From: an uncultured Collinsella sp.
GTDB lineage: Bacteria; Actinomycetota; Coriobacteriia; Coriobacteriales; Coriobacteriaceae
DNA length: 56,083 nucleotides
Direction of reading: 5' to 3'
Assembly: GCA_900544095.1 (NCBI GenBank)
Contig: UQTV01000008.1
Span: 1-56,083, forward strand
Shown here one piece after another: positions 1 through 8,144 of this stretch; the first letter of the stretch is position 1, and each line of letters starts with the position of its first letter. A model generated the notes under the pieces. That model made no database searches. It saw only the letters and a program-made list of their open reading frames with translations, and was not told where the DNA came from. The position numbers and the translations under genes are program-made.

Positions 1-365
1 CCGTCGTCCGCGACTACGAGAACAAGGGCTGCTACAAGGGCGTTCCCGCCGTCATCGACAAGGACCTGGGCGGCGAGCTGCTGGCCGAGGACTGCGACGC
101 CGACGTCCTGTTCCTGCTGACCGCCGTTGAGCATGTCGCCATCAACTTCGGCAAGCCCAACCAGGAGGAGCTCGAGGACCTCACCGCCGACGAGGCCGAG
201 CGCCTGGCCGACGAGGGCCAGTTCGGCAAGGGTTCCATGGAGCCCAAGGTCCGCGCCGCCATCAAGTTTGCCCGCTCCCGCAAGGGCCGCACCTGCATCA
301 TCGGCGCCCTGGACAAGGCCGCCGAGACCATGGCCGGTCTCTCCGGTACCCGCATCCACGAGTAG
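1..365 (+). CDS. arcC: Carbamate kinase, C-terminal part (5' end outside window)
   Basis: The reading frame enters at base 3 and gives 120 residues before TAG. Carbamate kinase transfers phosphate between carbamoyl phosphate and ADP, making ATP in the last step of the arginine deiminase pathway in the cytoplasm. The segment matches the C-terminal half of the amino-acid-kinase fold: a GVPAVIDKDLGGELLAE helix, the VLFLLTAVEHVAINFGKPNQ strand-turn, the GQFGKGSMEPKVRAA loop, and the final MAGLSGTRI. Start and upstream neighbours are not visible. A strong terminator follows at 431, so it ends its transcription unit. I am confident of the family because the order of these motifs is specific to it. 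Confidence 0.93.
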   Translation, partial: VVRDYENKGCYKGVPAVIDKDLGGELLAEDCDADVLFLLTAVEHVAINFGKPNQEELEDLTADEAERLADEGQFGKGSMEPKVRAAIKFARSRKGRTCIIGALDKAAETMAGLSGTRIHE

Positions 366-430
366 TCCCTGCTCCGTCGCCTCTCCCGTGGGCGCCAGGC
401 AAAGCGCCCACAAACTAGCCTCTCTTCACG

Positions 431-466
431 AGCCCCGCAGTCCGCTCCGACTGCGGGGCTTTTGCT
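431..466 (+). terminator. Rho-independent terminator after arcC
   Basis: AGCCCCGCAG (431-440) pairs perfectly with CTGCGGGGCT (451-460) around a 10-nt loop and is followed by TTTGCTATT. It lies 66 bp after the arcC stop. Confidence 0.85.
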
Positions 467-473
467 ATTCACC

Positions 474-662
474 TAGTCATTGGGGACAAACCCGGCACTT
501 GGGGACGGTCCTTTCCTGCCGGCAGCTTGGGACAGTCCTTAATAGTCATTGGGGACGTTCTTAAACGACTAGTCAAACAAGAACGTCCCCAACGACTACT
601 CATTTAAGTCTGTCCCCAATGACTGCCCAATGGCTGGGAAGGCGCATCCCACACCGACGCAT
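474..662. repeat. GGGGAC-family interspersed repeat, copy 1
   Basis: Composite repeat filling most of the arcC-regulator gap. It contains CCGGCACTTGGGGACG and the related half CCGGCAGCTTGGGACAG in tandem (about 491-540). A hairpin follows, TTGGGGACGTTCTT (549-562) with its perfect complement at 579-592. After that come ACTCATTTAAGTCTGTCCCC (about 598-617) and one GGAAGGCGCATCCC motif. The same blocks recur at 6391-6748, 37659-37708 and 46212-46255. I see no ORF, and no transposase in the window that could mobilise it. From 663 to 798 there is only leader sequence and the GGAAAGGAGG ribosome binding site of the next gene. Confidence 0.75.
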
Positions 663-798
663 TGCCTTCGGGCCCTCTCCCCAGGCTCTCCATAGCTCAG
701 CTGGACTCCCCGCAACCTGTTCCGAGTTGGCGGAACGAGCGCGACGTGGAGTGTCATTCTTTACCGCGTTAGACTAGACGCAGGGAAAGGAGGAGGAC

Positions 799-2694
799 AT
801 GGATGCTCGCGTCAAGCAGCTTGTAAATATGATCGAGGACGCTCAGCCTGTCGCTGTCGCGGTACTTGCCAAGCGTCTCGAGGTAAGCGAGCGCGCCGTG
901 AGAAACTATATCCATCGCGCAAACGACAGCCTTGCAGGGGTTGCACGCATCGTTGGCAGCAAGGGGCAGTATCGTATCGATGTTGCACGTGCAGATGAGC
1001 TTGCTCGCTTGCTAGACGGTGTGGCTCTGGCCCATCCGGGCATTCCTGATACGCGCGATGGCCGTGTGTCCTTCCTTCTTAACGACCTCCTCATGCGGTC
1101 CCAGTGGGTGACGATTGAGGAGTATGCGGATTTACTCTACGTTTCGGCGCGGACTCTGTCCAATGACATGCGTCTGGTAGAGCAGAAACTCGCCCAATTT
1201 GACTTAACGCTCGAAAAGCGCCCACGCTACGGAATCCGCGTTGCGGGCGGGGAGTCACAACGGCGCCTGTGCCTGGCCTCGCTGGTGAGGCCCGTGTTGC
1301 CCGACACCGACGATGCAAAGCTCGCCGAGCGCCTGCGGGCCATCGCCGCATGTGTGGACGATGCCCTGACGGCCTCGCCCGTCACGGTGAGCTCGCTGGC
1401 ATCCCGCAATCTCATCATGCATCTTTACATTGCTCTTGGCCGCATCGAGCAGGGCTGCTATGTCCCAGCTGCAGAATCGGACGTTCAAAAACTGGAGGGA
1501 ACGCGCGAATACGCCGCGGCTTTCCAGATTGCCGCAAACATCAAGGATGCCCTGGGCGTGAGCATGCCCCGAGAAGAGGTTGCCTTTATCGCAATCCATT
1601 TGCTCGGCAGGGGCACGGGCGTGCCCGAGAAGGGCTCTGCCGTTATCTCGGACGAGATGTGGGAGATTGCTTCCGAGATGGTACGTGCGGTCAACGATGA
1701 GTTTAGGTTTGACTTTAGCGGCGATCTTGAACTTCGCATGAACCTTGCTCGGCATATCGGCCCTCTGGGCTATCGCCTTGAATATCACATGCATATGGAT
1801 AACCCCATGCTGCCCGATATCAAGACGAGGTTTCCGTTGGCCTATTCGATGGCAGCTGGCACCTCGCAGGTACTCGAGCGTCATTTTGGCAGCCAGCCCT
1901 CTGATGAAGAGCTCGGCTACATCGCCATGGCATTTGCCCTGGCCCTCGAGCAGCAAGCCGACCAGCCGCGTCGCAAGCGCATCCTGATCGTGTGCGCCTC
2001 GGGAGCGGGAAGCGCCCGTATGCTCGAGCACCAGTACCGCAAGCAGTTTGGCATGTATATCGATTCGATTGAGACATGCGATGTCGCCCGCGTGGGAACG
2101 TTCGATTTTTCGCACATCGACTACGTGTTCACAACGGTGCCGCTCAACGTCAAGTTGCCCGTGCCCGTCCGCGAGGCCGATTTCTTCTTGGAGACGAGCG
2201 ATGTCAACGCTATCCGCAAGGTGCTGAGCGACGACACTGCGCAATCGGACTCCGTAAGCTCTTTCTTTAGCCGTGCCCTGTTCTTCAACCGCGTTGAGGC
2301 GCCGTCGAAGCAGGCCGTTCTCCGATATCTCTCCGAGCGCGCCGTCGAGAGCGGCCGTGTCGATGCCCAGTTTGCCCAAGAGGTCGCCGAGCGCGAGAGC
2401 GCGAGTGCCACCTCGTTTGGCAATGGGGTAGCCATGCCCCATGGGATGCATCCCTTGAGCGCCGAGGCCTTTGTTACCGTGGGCCTGCTCGAACATCCCA
2501 TTCTTTGGGACGAATACGGCCATGAGGTCGATATCGTCTTTATGGTGTCGTTTGCCCGGTCGGGCGGCGATGAGGCGCGGATCTTGAGCTCACTGCTCGC
2601 CGAGATCTTTATGGACCGCCAGGGGGTCGAGCGCCTACGCGAGCGCCGGTCCTGGCATGAGCTGATGGCGCTTGTGCAAGCGCATACGGCTTAA
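799..2694 (+). CDS. PRD-domain PTS regulator with EIIB and EIIA modules (LicR/MtlR type)
   Basis: A 631-residue DNA-binding activator whose activity is normally set by PTS phosphorylation. Order of domains: HTH (about 10-50, KRLEVSERAVRNYI), second HTH (about 95-150), PRD1 (about 170-275, candidate phospho-histidines 207 and 266), PRD2 (about 285-390), EIIB-like (394-480, CASGAGSA with Cys399), and EIIA-like (490-631, NGVAMPHG with His548). In PRD2, His318 is present, but the second site reads GYIAMAF with Ala378 where a His is usual, so one control site seems lost. The ATG is chosen for the GGAAAGGAGG just upstream. It precedes the cellobiose-type PTS genes in the same direction, and I infer that it activates them in response to IIB/HPr phosphorylation. 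The two N-terminal DNA-binding domains argue against a BglG-type RNA antiterminator. Confidence 0.88.
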   Translation: MDARVKQLVNMIEDAQPVAVAVLAKRLEVSERAVRNYIHRANDSLAGVARIVGSKGQYRIDVARADELARLLDGVALAHPGIPDTRDGRVSFLLNDLLMRSQWVTIEEYADLLYVSARTLSNDMRLVEQKLAQFDLTLEKRPRYGIRVAGGESQRRLCLASLVRPVLPDTDDAKLAERLRAIAACVDDALTASPVTVSSLASRNLIMHLYIALGRIEQGCYVPAAESDVQKLEGTREYAAAFQIAANIKDALGVSMPREEVAFIAIHLLGRGTGVPEKGSAVISDEMWEIASEMVRAVNDEFRFDFSGDLELRMNLARHIGPLGYRLEYHMHMDNPMLPDIKTRFPLAYSMAAGTSQVLERHFGSQPSDEELGYIAMAFALALEQQADQPRRKRILIVCASGAGSARMLEHQYRKQFGMYIDSIETCDVARVGTFDFSHIDYVFTTVPLNVKLPVPVREADFFLETSDVNAIRKVLSDDTAQSDSVSSFFSRALFFNRVEAPSKQAVLRYLSERAVESGRVDAQFAQEVAERESASATSFGNGVAMPHGMHPLSAEAFVTVGLLEHPILWDEYGHEVDIVFMVSFARSGGDEARILSSLLAEIFMDRQGVERLRERRSWHELMALVQAHTA

Positions 2695-2813
2695 GACTTC
2701 TTTTGTCGATAACCCTGTCTGTCTACCTGCAATAAACCTCGAGGATTGCGGGCGGGAGATAGGCGTTTCGAATATTCAAGTACAAACCAAACATCACGGG
2801 AGAGGAGACCGTT

Positions 2814-3140
2814 ATGGACGATCAGGGAACCGAGATGGTTTCGTTTCAGCTGGTCGCTGCAGCGGGAGAGGCACGCAGCCTTGCCTTCGAAGCCCTTGAA
2901 AAGGCAAAAGCGGGGGATTTTGACGCCGCCGCCAAACTCATGAAGCAGTCAAAGGATGCGGGAATCAAGGCTCACCACATCCAAACGCAGCTGCTTTCGA
3001 CTGAGGCAGCGGGCGAGCATCTGTCGGTGGATGTGTTGCTGGTCCATGCTCAGGACCACCTCATGTGCTCCATGCTTGCTCAGGAGCTCGTGCAGGAGCT
3101 GATCTGCCTGTATGAGTACACTGCAACCAAGAACGCCTAG
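2814..3140 (+). CDS. PTS lactose/cellobiose-type EIIA
   Basis: A 108-residue cytoplasmic phosphocarrier that passes phosphate from HPr to EIIB. It shows the whole family pattern: GEARSLAFEALEKAKAGDF near the N-terminus, AHHIQTQLLSTEAAGE in the middle, and VHAQDHLM, with His78 as the expected phosphorylation site and Asp81 as the metal ligand of the trimer. Length is normal for the family. A GAGAGGAGAC site lies before the ATG. It is the first gene of the IIA-IIB-IIC-glucosidase row. The 119 bp upstream contain no clear terminator, so read-through from the regulator is possible. Confidence 0.93.
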   Translation: MDDQGTEMVSFQLVAAAGEARSLAFEALEKAKAGDFDAAAKLMKQSKDAGIKAHHIQTQLLSTEAAGEHLSVDVLLVHAQDHLMCSMLAQELVQELICLYEYTATKNA

Positions 3141-3186
3141 CGGCGTGCGGTGACTATCCAACCAATCAATGCGAAGGGAATCCCTT

Positions 3187-3480
3187 ATGAAGATCCTTCT
3201 TGTTTGCGCAGCTGGTCTGTCTACAAGCATTCTGATGAAGAAACTCGAGAAATATGCGGAGCAAAACGGCATCGAGCTCGATATCGATGCGGTGGGTATC
3301 GGCGAGTATCAGGAGACGTGCGCCAATTATGACGTGCTGCTCTTGGGGCCGCAGGTGTCCTACCAGCTCAACACCGTCAAGCAGGGGAGCGGTAAGCCGA
3401 CCGCGGTCATCCCCGCACAGGACTACGGCATGGGCAACGCCGCCAACGTGCTGGCACTCGCCCAGTCGCTGTTGGGTTAG
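3187..3480 (+). CDS. PTS lactose/cellobiose-type EIIB
   Basis: A 97-residue cytoplasmic IIB. The N-terminus MKILLVCAAGLSTSILMKK is the phosphocysteine loop, with Cys7 as the phosphorylation site that donates to the sugar. An in-frame ATG six codons earlier (3169) is rejected because AAGGGA stands at the right distance before 3187 and the family starts directly with the beta strand. It lies 46 bp after IIA and 9 bp before IIC, so the three are co-transcribed. Confidence 0.93.
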   Translation: MKILLVCAAGLSTSILMKKLEKYAEQNGIELDIDAVGIGEYQETCANYDVLLLGPQVSYQLNTVKQGSGKPTAVIPAQDYGMGNAANVLALAQSLLG

Positions 3481-3489
3481 GAGGCAACC

Positions 3490-4839
3490 ATGGAGAAGTT
3501 CATGACCCTGCTTCAGGAAAAACTGACCCCTATCGCCAATTTCTGCGGCACCGAGCGCCACTTTGCCTCCATGCAAAAGGGCTTTATGAGCGCGATCAGC
3601 TTCATCTTGGTATCTGCCGTCTTTATGATCCTCGCCAACCCGCCGGTCACGGCCGACCTGGTGGCGCAGGGCGGGTTCTGGTCCGTCTTTGGCCCTTGGC
3701 TCGATTTTGCGACGGCCAATAAGCTCACGCTGCTCATCCCCTTCAATATGACGATGGGCATACTGTCGGTGATCGTGACGTTCGCAATCGCCTATAACCT
3801 GGCGGGCACCTACAAGATGCCCAAGCTTAACGCCGGCATGACCTCGCTGGTGATGTTCCTGATCGCCGCGGCGCCGTCGTCCTACTACCAGCTTGCTGAC
3901 GAGTCCGTGCTCCAGGCGGTCCCCTGCACCTATCTGGGTGCGCAGGGCCTGTTTACCGCCATCATCGTTGCCTTGGTCTCCGTCGAGGTCACGCGCTTCT
4001 GCCAGACCAAGGGCATCACCATCAAGATGCCCGATGGCGTGCCGCCGTTTTTGTCCGAAACCTTTGGCGCCATCGTACCTATGCTCGCCAACATCCTCAT
4101 CTTCTTTGGCGGCAACCTGCTGATCCAGATGATCGATCCCGCGCTGTCCATCCCCTCGGTTATCGAGAAGCTGCTCGCTGCCCCGCTTTCCGTCGCAGTT
4201 GACTCTGTGCCCGGCGCACTGCTTATCTGCTTCATGACGCTGCTGTTTTGGTGCTTTGGCGTCCACGGCAACATGATCGTAATGCCCATCACCGCCCCGG
4301 TCTCGCTTGCCGCCTTTGCCGCCAACGCCTCGCTCTATGCTGCCGGGCAGCCGCTTGAGTTCCACCCGGTGCTCATGTCGTTGGCCATCAACCTCATCGG
4401 CGGCACGGGTAATACGTTCTCTTTTGTGGCGCTCTGCGCGTTTAGGGCAAAGTCGCAGCAGCTCAAGGCATTTGGCAGGGCATCGATCGTGCCGAGCTTC
4501 TTCCGTATCTCCGAGCCCGCGATCTTCGGCGCGCCCATCATCTTCAACCCGATCCTCATGATTCCGTTTGTGCTAGGCGGCATGATCTCGGCCCTGCTGT
4601 ATTGGGGTGCGGTCTCACTGGGTCTTGTCTCTAACTTCTACATCTTGGTGAGCGGCACGTTCCCCATCTTCGTTCAGGGCTTTGTCCAGTGCCTCGACCC
4701 GCGCATCTGGGTGTTTACGATCGTTTTGATCGTGGTCATGGCTGTGGTCTGGTACCCGTTCTTTAAGGTGTACGATAACCAACTCCTGGCTCAGGAGCAG
4801 GAGAACGCCGCGGCAGCTTCTGCCGAGGATGCTGAGTAG
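3490..4839 (+). CDS. PTS cellobiose/beta-glucoside-type EIIC permease
   Basis: A 449-residue membrane permease of the lactose-cellobiose family, moving the beta-glucoside across the membrane while IIB phosphorylates it. It begins with the typical amphipathic stretch (LTPIANFCGTERHFASMQKG), then about ten hydrophobic segments. The conserved SEPAIFGAPIIFNP sequence near residues 338-351 lies in the sugar-binding region. The C-terminus is an Ala/Glu-rich cytoplasmic tail. TAGGAGGCAACC precedes the ATG. Substrate is inferred from the glucosidase next door: cellobiose, gentiobiose or an aryl-beta-glucoside such as arbutin or salicin. Confidence 0.92.
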   Translation: MEKFMTLLQEKLTPIANFCGTERHFASMQKGFMSAISFILVSAVFMILANPPVTADLVAQGGFWSVFGPWLDFATANKLTLLIPFNMTMGILSVIVTFAIAYNLAGTYKMPKLNAGMTSLVMFLIAAAPSSYYQLADESVLQAVPCTYLGAQGLFTAIIVALVSVEVTRFCQTKGITIKMPDGVPPFLSETFGAIVPMLANILIFFGGNLLIQMIDPALSIPSVIEKLLAAPLSVAVDSVPGALLICFMTLLFWCFGVHGNMIVMPITAPVSLAAFAANASLYAAGQPLEFHPVLMSLAINLIGGTGNTFSFVALCAFRAKSQQLKAFGRASIVPSFFRISEPAIFGAPIIFNPILMIPFVLGGMISALLYWGAVSLGLVSNFYILVSGTFPIFVQGFVQCLDPRIWVFTIVLIVVMAVVWYPFFKVYDNQLLAQEQENAAAASAEDAE

Positions 4840-4840
4840 C

Positions 4841-6295
4841 ATGAGTTACTTTGACAGAACGTCTGCCGCCGGTATGCCCGAGGGCTTTTTGTGGGGTGGT
4901 GCCCTCGCCGCCAACCAGGCCGAAGGGGGCTGGAACGAGGGCGGCCGCGGCATGTCGCACTCCGACCTGATCCCACAGGGTTCCGACCGCTGGGATGTAA
5001 TGTTTGGCAGGCAAAAGCCCGTGGACGATCCGGACAGGCTGTATCCATGCCGCTGGGGCAACGACTTCTTCCATCATTGGCACGAGGATGTCGAGCTCTT
5101 TGCCGAGATGGGCTTTAAGTGCCTGCGTCTTTCAATTTGCTGGAGCCGTATTTTTCCCACAGGGATGGAGACCGAGCCCAACGGCGAGGGCTTGGAGTTT
5201 TACCGTCAGGTATTCGAGGCGCTGCGCGAGCATGGAATCGAGCCGCTTGTGACGCTGTCGCACTACGACTATCCGTTGGCTCTGGTCGAGCGCTATGGTG
5301 GCTGGCAAAGCCGAGAGATGATCGAGCGGTATGCGCACTACGTCGAGACCGTCGGACGCGCGTACCAGGGCCTCGTGCGTTATTGGCTTACGTTCAACGA
5401 GATCAACAGCGTGGCGCTGTCCTATCTCAACGCGGGTGTCACGCTCGAGGATGAGCGTGACCGTGCAGCCGTGACCGCGGCGTTCTCGCACCATATGTTT
5501 ATGGCGAGCGCTCGCGCTGTCGAGATTCTGCACAAGATCGATCCCGCAAACAAGGTGGGTTGCATGGTCGCTGCCGGTGCGACCTATCCGTACCGTTGTG
5601 CGCCCGAGGACGTATGGCTTGCGTATGAGGAGGACCGCGGCCGCTACTTCTACACAGACGTGATGGCTGCGGGCGCCTATCCTGCTTGGAAGCTGCGTGC
5701 ACTCGAGAAAGAGGGTGTTCACGTGCCCTTTGAGCCGGGCGATACGGAGTATCTGGCAGAGCATACGGTCGACTTCATCTCGTTCTCGTACTATTGCTCG
5801 CGCTTGGTGTGCGCCGATGATCAGGTGATCGCCGAGAAGGCGGAGGGCAACGTGTTCCCGACGTTGCGCAATCCGTACCTCAAGGATAAAGAGACTGCCT
5901 GGAAGTGGCAGATCGATGCGCTGGGTTTGCGCGTGACGCTTGCCGGCTACCACGATCGTTACCATCTTCCGCTCTTTATCGCCGAGAACGGTGTGGGCGG
6001 ACTCGATGCGCTGGAAGACGGCAAAGTCCACGATGCGTATCATATTGATTACCTGCGAAGGCATATTCTTGCGCTGCGCGATGCAATTGTCGAGGACGGT
6101 GTTGACCTGATGGGATACACGCCGTGGGGCTGTATCGATTTGGTGTCGGCCTCGACGGGGCAGATGAAGAAGCGCTATGGCTTTGTTTATGTTGATGCCG
6201 ATGATATGGGCAAAGGCACGTTCGATCGCTACCGAAAGGACAGCTTCTGCTGGTACCAAAAGGTCATTGCATCAAATGGCGAGGACTTGAGTTAA
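4841..6295 (+). CDS. GH1 6-phospho-beta-glucosidase
   Basis: A 484-residue cytoplasmic glycoside hydrolase of family 1 that would split the phosphorylated disaccharide delivered by the PTS into glucose 6-phosphate and an aglycone or glucose. Visible landmarks: FLWGGALAANQAEGGWNEGG at 16-35, TFNEIN with acid/base Glu187, and FIAENG with nucleophile Glu382. Length is normal. An alternative ATG at 4829 overlaps the IIC stop and has GAGG directly abutting it, so the start at 4841 (spacing 12) is preferred. It is one base after the IIC stop, so translation is probably coupled. The phospho-specificity is inferred mainly from the PTS context. Confidence 0.92.
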   Translation: MSYFDRTSAAGMPEGFLWGGALAANQAEGGWNEGGRGMSHSDLIPQGSDRWDVMFGRQKPVDDPDRLYPCRWGNDFFHHWHEDVELFAEMGFKCLRLSICWSRIFPTGMETEPNGEGLEFYRQVFEALREHGIEPLVTLSHYDYPLALVERYGGWQSREMIERYAHYVETVGRAYQGLVRYWLTFNEINSVALSYLNAGVTLEDERDRAAVTAAFSHHMFMASARAVEILHKIDPANKVGCMVAAGATYPYRCAPEDVWLAYEEDRGRYFYTDVMAAGAYPAWKLRALEKEGVHVPFEPGDTEYLAEHTVDFISFSYYCSRLVCADDQVIAEKAEGNVFPTLRNPYLKDKETAWKWQIDALGLRVTLAGYHDRYHLPLFIAENGVGGLDALEDGKVHDAYHIDYLRRHILALRDAIVEDGVDLMGYTPWGCIDLVSASTGQMKKRYGFVYVDADDMGKGTFDRYRKDSFCWYQKVIASNGEDLS

Positions 6296-6311
6296 CTCTT
6301 GCAGGTCTGTT

Positions 6312-6348
6312 GCCCCCGCGGTCCGCTTCGGCCGCGGGGGCTTTTGTT
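6312..6348 (+). terminator. Terminator of the beta-glucoside operon
   Basis: GCCCCCGCGG (6312-6321) pairs with CCGCGGGGGC (6332-6341) and is followed by TTTTGTTATT. It closes the PTS-glucosidase operon. Confidence 0.9.
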
Positions 6349-6390
6349 ATTGAGGCGGCTGTTCATGAGGAGCATTGCAGGCTGCGGAAA

Positions 6391-6748
6391 CCCGGCACTT
6401 GGGGACGTTCCTTTCCTGCCGGCAGCTTGGGACAGTCCTTAAAGGCCGCATCGATCAACTGCGGAAAGCACATCCCAGAATGAGCGTCCAACATGGGGTG
6501 CGGTTTCCCTTGAGGCCCTCAATCGGAAAATGCATCCCGGATTATTGTCGAAAAGCGGTCCCTAGTTTCCCAAACGGGCCGCTAACGGAAAGCGCATCCC
6601 GCTATTGGGCCCCAAAGCAGGACGCGCTTTCCGTGCTGGCAGTTCCAAGCAGTTCGGGATGGCCCTTTTCGTCTGCTCTCGGCCGGCGTCCGTAAGACTG
6701 TCCCCGACGACCACTCATTTAAGTCTGTCCCCAATGAGTGCCCAATGA
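6391..6748. repeat. GGGGAC-family repeat, copy 2, with three 62-nt tandem units
   Basis: The left block CCCGGCACTTGGGGACG and the right block ACTCATTTAAGTCTGTCCCC match copy 1 at 474. Between them the motif GGAAA(N)3CATCCC recurs at 6463, 6525 and 6587, exactly 62 nt apart, and TTTCC recurs at the same internal offset in each unit. In the third unit GGAAAGCGCATCC pairs with GGACGCGCTTTCC further on, with one mismatch, making a hairpin. The other two units look like decayed versions of the same hairpin. The repeat ends at the stop codon of the neighbouring minus-strand gene. No coding potential is seen in this 450-bp gap. Confidence 0.7.
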
Positions 6749-7783
6749 CTAGTAGTAGGCCCACATGGCTTCGACTTCGTTGAGGACCTCTACGACGCCC
6801 CAGCGTCGGGCGCTGCGGCTGGCCGAGTTGGGATCGAAGACTTCAATCTGGTCGGCGTCGTCAATACCGTAAAGCACAATGTAGTGGCCCACGTTGGTAA
6901 AGGTGCCCGGCCGAACGGCGGCGATGACGGGCGCTCCCGAACGCAGCGCCTGAGTCATCGAGTCGCGATCGTTATGAAGCTCCGTTCCGTTAAGTCCCAA
7001 CTGCCACGCACCGCTCGTCATAAACGACCATTCGGTTGCACCGGTGGGGGCGTAATTGCCTGCCTCGGAAAGCGCGCACATATCGACGGGAGTCATATCG
7101 GTGCGTCCCGTCTTAAAGATATAGACCATGGTGAGGCACGTAGGCCCGCAAGCATTTTGGCGGATGGTACCGCCGGCGTAAGGCAGCTCCGACCATGCAG
7201 GGTCGATCTGATAGATATGGGGCATCGTGCCGGCTTGCCATTGCGAGCGCGGGGTCGAAAAGGCGAAAGAATAACCGGGCGCGACGGGGGCCTTGAGCAG
7301 CTTGTCCTCGGCGGTGGGCTCAAGGCCGGCCGAGCCGTGGGACATACAGGAGCTCATAAGCACAAAGACCAGACAGATGAGGATAGAGCACAGTGCGAGG
7401 CAAAGCCGACGAGCCGGCAGGGCGGGGGCATTCACGTACGATATCGAGCGGTAGGGCTTGCCGTCGCGTCCGCCTTGGGGATGCGAAAAGAAGCGGTTGA
7501 TATGGCTGCCGGGCTGACGTGCGCCGTTGCGGCGCAGTTGCGGAACCTCGGCTTGGCGCTGTCGAGTGCGCGCGCCCAAGCGGCTATCTTGCTGTGCGCT
7601 TGTGCCCGTGCTCGGACGGCCACTCTGCCGTGTTCTGTTTGTCTGCTGCCGAGACGAAGGCTTGGGTTGCTCTTGAGGGCGTTGCGGATTGCTGCTCGTG
7701 GCACTTCTGGGCGTCGGCGTGGTGCGGCCAGCAAGGCGAACGCTTTGTCGCCGTTGATCACCGTCGTTGTATCCGTATGCCAT
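6749..7783 (-). CDS. Membrane-anchored C39-like (papain-fold) cysteine peptidase
   Basis: 344 residues. Residues 1-125 are basic, rich in Arg, Gln, Pro and Ser, and look disordered. Residues 128-146 form one transmembrane segment. The rest is a predicted extracellular domain of the peptidase C39-like family: QNACGPTCLTMVYIF with nucleophile Cys212, GHYIVLYGID with His300, and FDPNS with Asp317. The substrate is unknown. It stands alone, divergent from the APC permease. Proteins of this form in Actinobacteria are usually annotated as C39 family peptidases, and a secreted hydrolase or amidase role is inference. The N-terminal tail is far longer than the catalytic fold needs and may be a cytoplasmic interaction region. 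Confidence 0.82.
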   Translation of the reverse strand: MAYGYNDGDQRRQSVRLAGRTTPTPRSATSSNPQRPQEQPKPSSRQQTNRTRQSGRPSTGTSAQQDSRLGARTRQRQAEVPQLRRNGARQPGSHINRFFSHPQGGRDGKPYRSISYVNAPALPARRLCLALCSILICLVFVLMSSCMSHGSAGLEPTAEDKLLKAPVAPGYSFAFSTPRSQWQAGTMPHIYQIDPAWSELPYAGGTIRQNACGPTCLTMVYIFKTGRTDMTPVDMCALSEAGNYAPTGATEWSFMTSGAWQLGLNGTELHNDRDSMTQALRSGAPVIAAVRPGTFTNVGHYIVLYGIDDADQIEVFDPNSASRSARRWGVVEVLNEVEAMWAYY

Positions 7784-8144
7784 TCGTACCGCCTTGTCTC
7801 ATGTATAACCTGTCTATCCTACAAAAAAGATGTGCAACAAATGGGTCCGCGCGTCAAAAGCTCGGTAAACGGTACGAAAGGCGCAAAACACACGGCCTCA
7901 AAAACATCTCTATATGCGTCCGATGAGCGTACGCCCGTCGGACGGGCGACAACAATGAGCGGCAAACCGTGCCGTTCGTCCCAAAAACGGCGCCGCTCGT
8001 TTTGCAGTTCTGCCTTCGGTCGAGCCACAAGCGGCGCTGCTGTGCCAAGGCCGTATTGTAAAGCCACGAAATAAAAGCGCGCGGCAAAACAGACCGCGCA
8101 AGGGGTGACGCCAAAGAGGCGTCAATAAGGAAAGGAGGGGAACA
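7784..8144. other. Divergent intergenic region before the APC permease
   Basis: 361 bp without a credible gene. It holds small hairpins: GCCCGTCGGACGGGC (about 7932), GCGCGG/CCGCGC (about 8079-8098) and TGACGCC/GCGTCA (about 8106-8125). The last two lie just before the AAAGGAGGGG site of the permease. They could form a leader structure, but none has a T-run and I can assign no riboswitch class. Confidence 0.4.

Noticed and set aside
1255..2523. 422-codon minus-strand open frame inside the PRD regulator
   Set aside because: Shadow frame; the plus-strand protein has five recognisable domains over the same bases.
6463..6650. Regularly spaced repeats that could suggest a CRISPR array
   Set aside because: The conserved parts are only 14 and 5 nt, the units diverge in between, there are three units, and no cas gene is near. 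A decayed hairpin tandem fits better.
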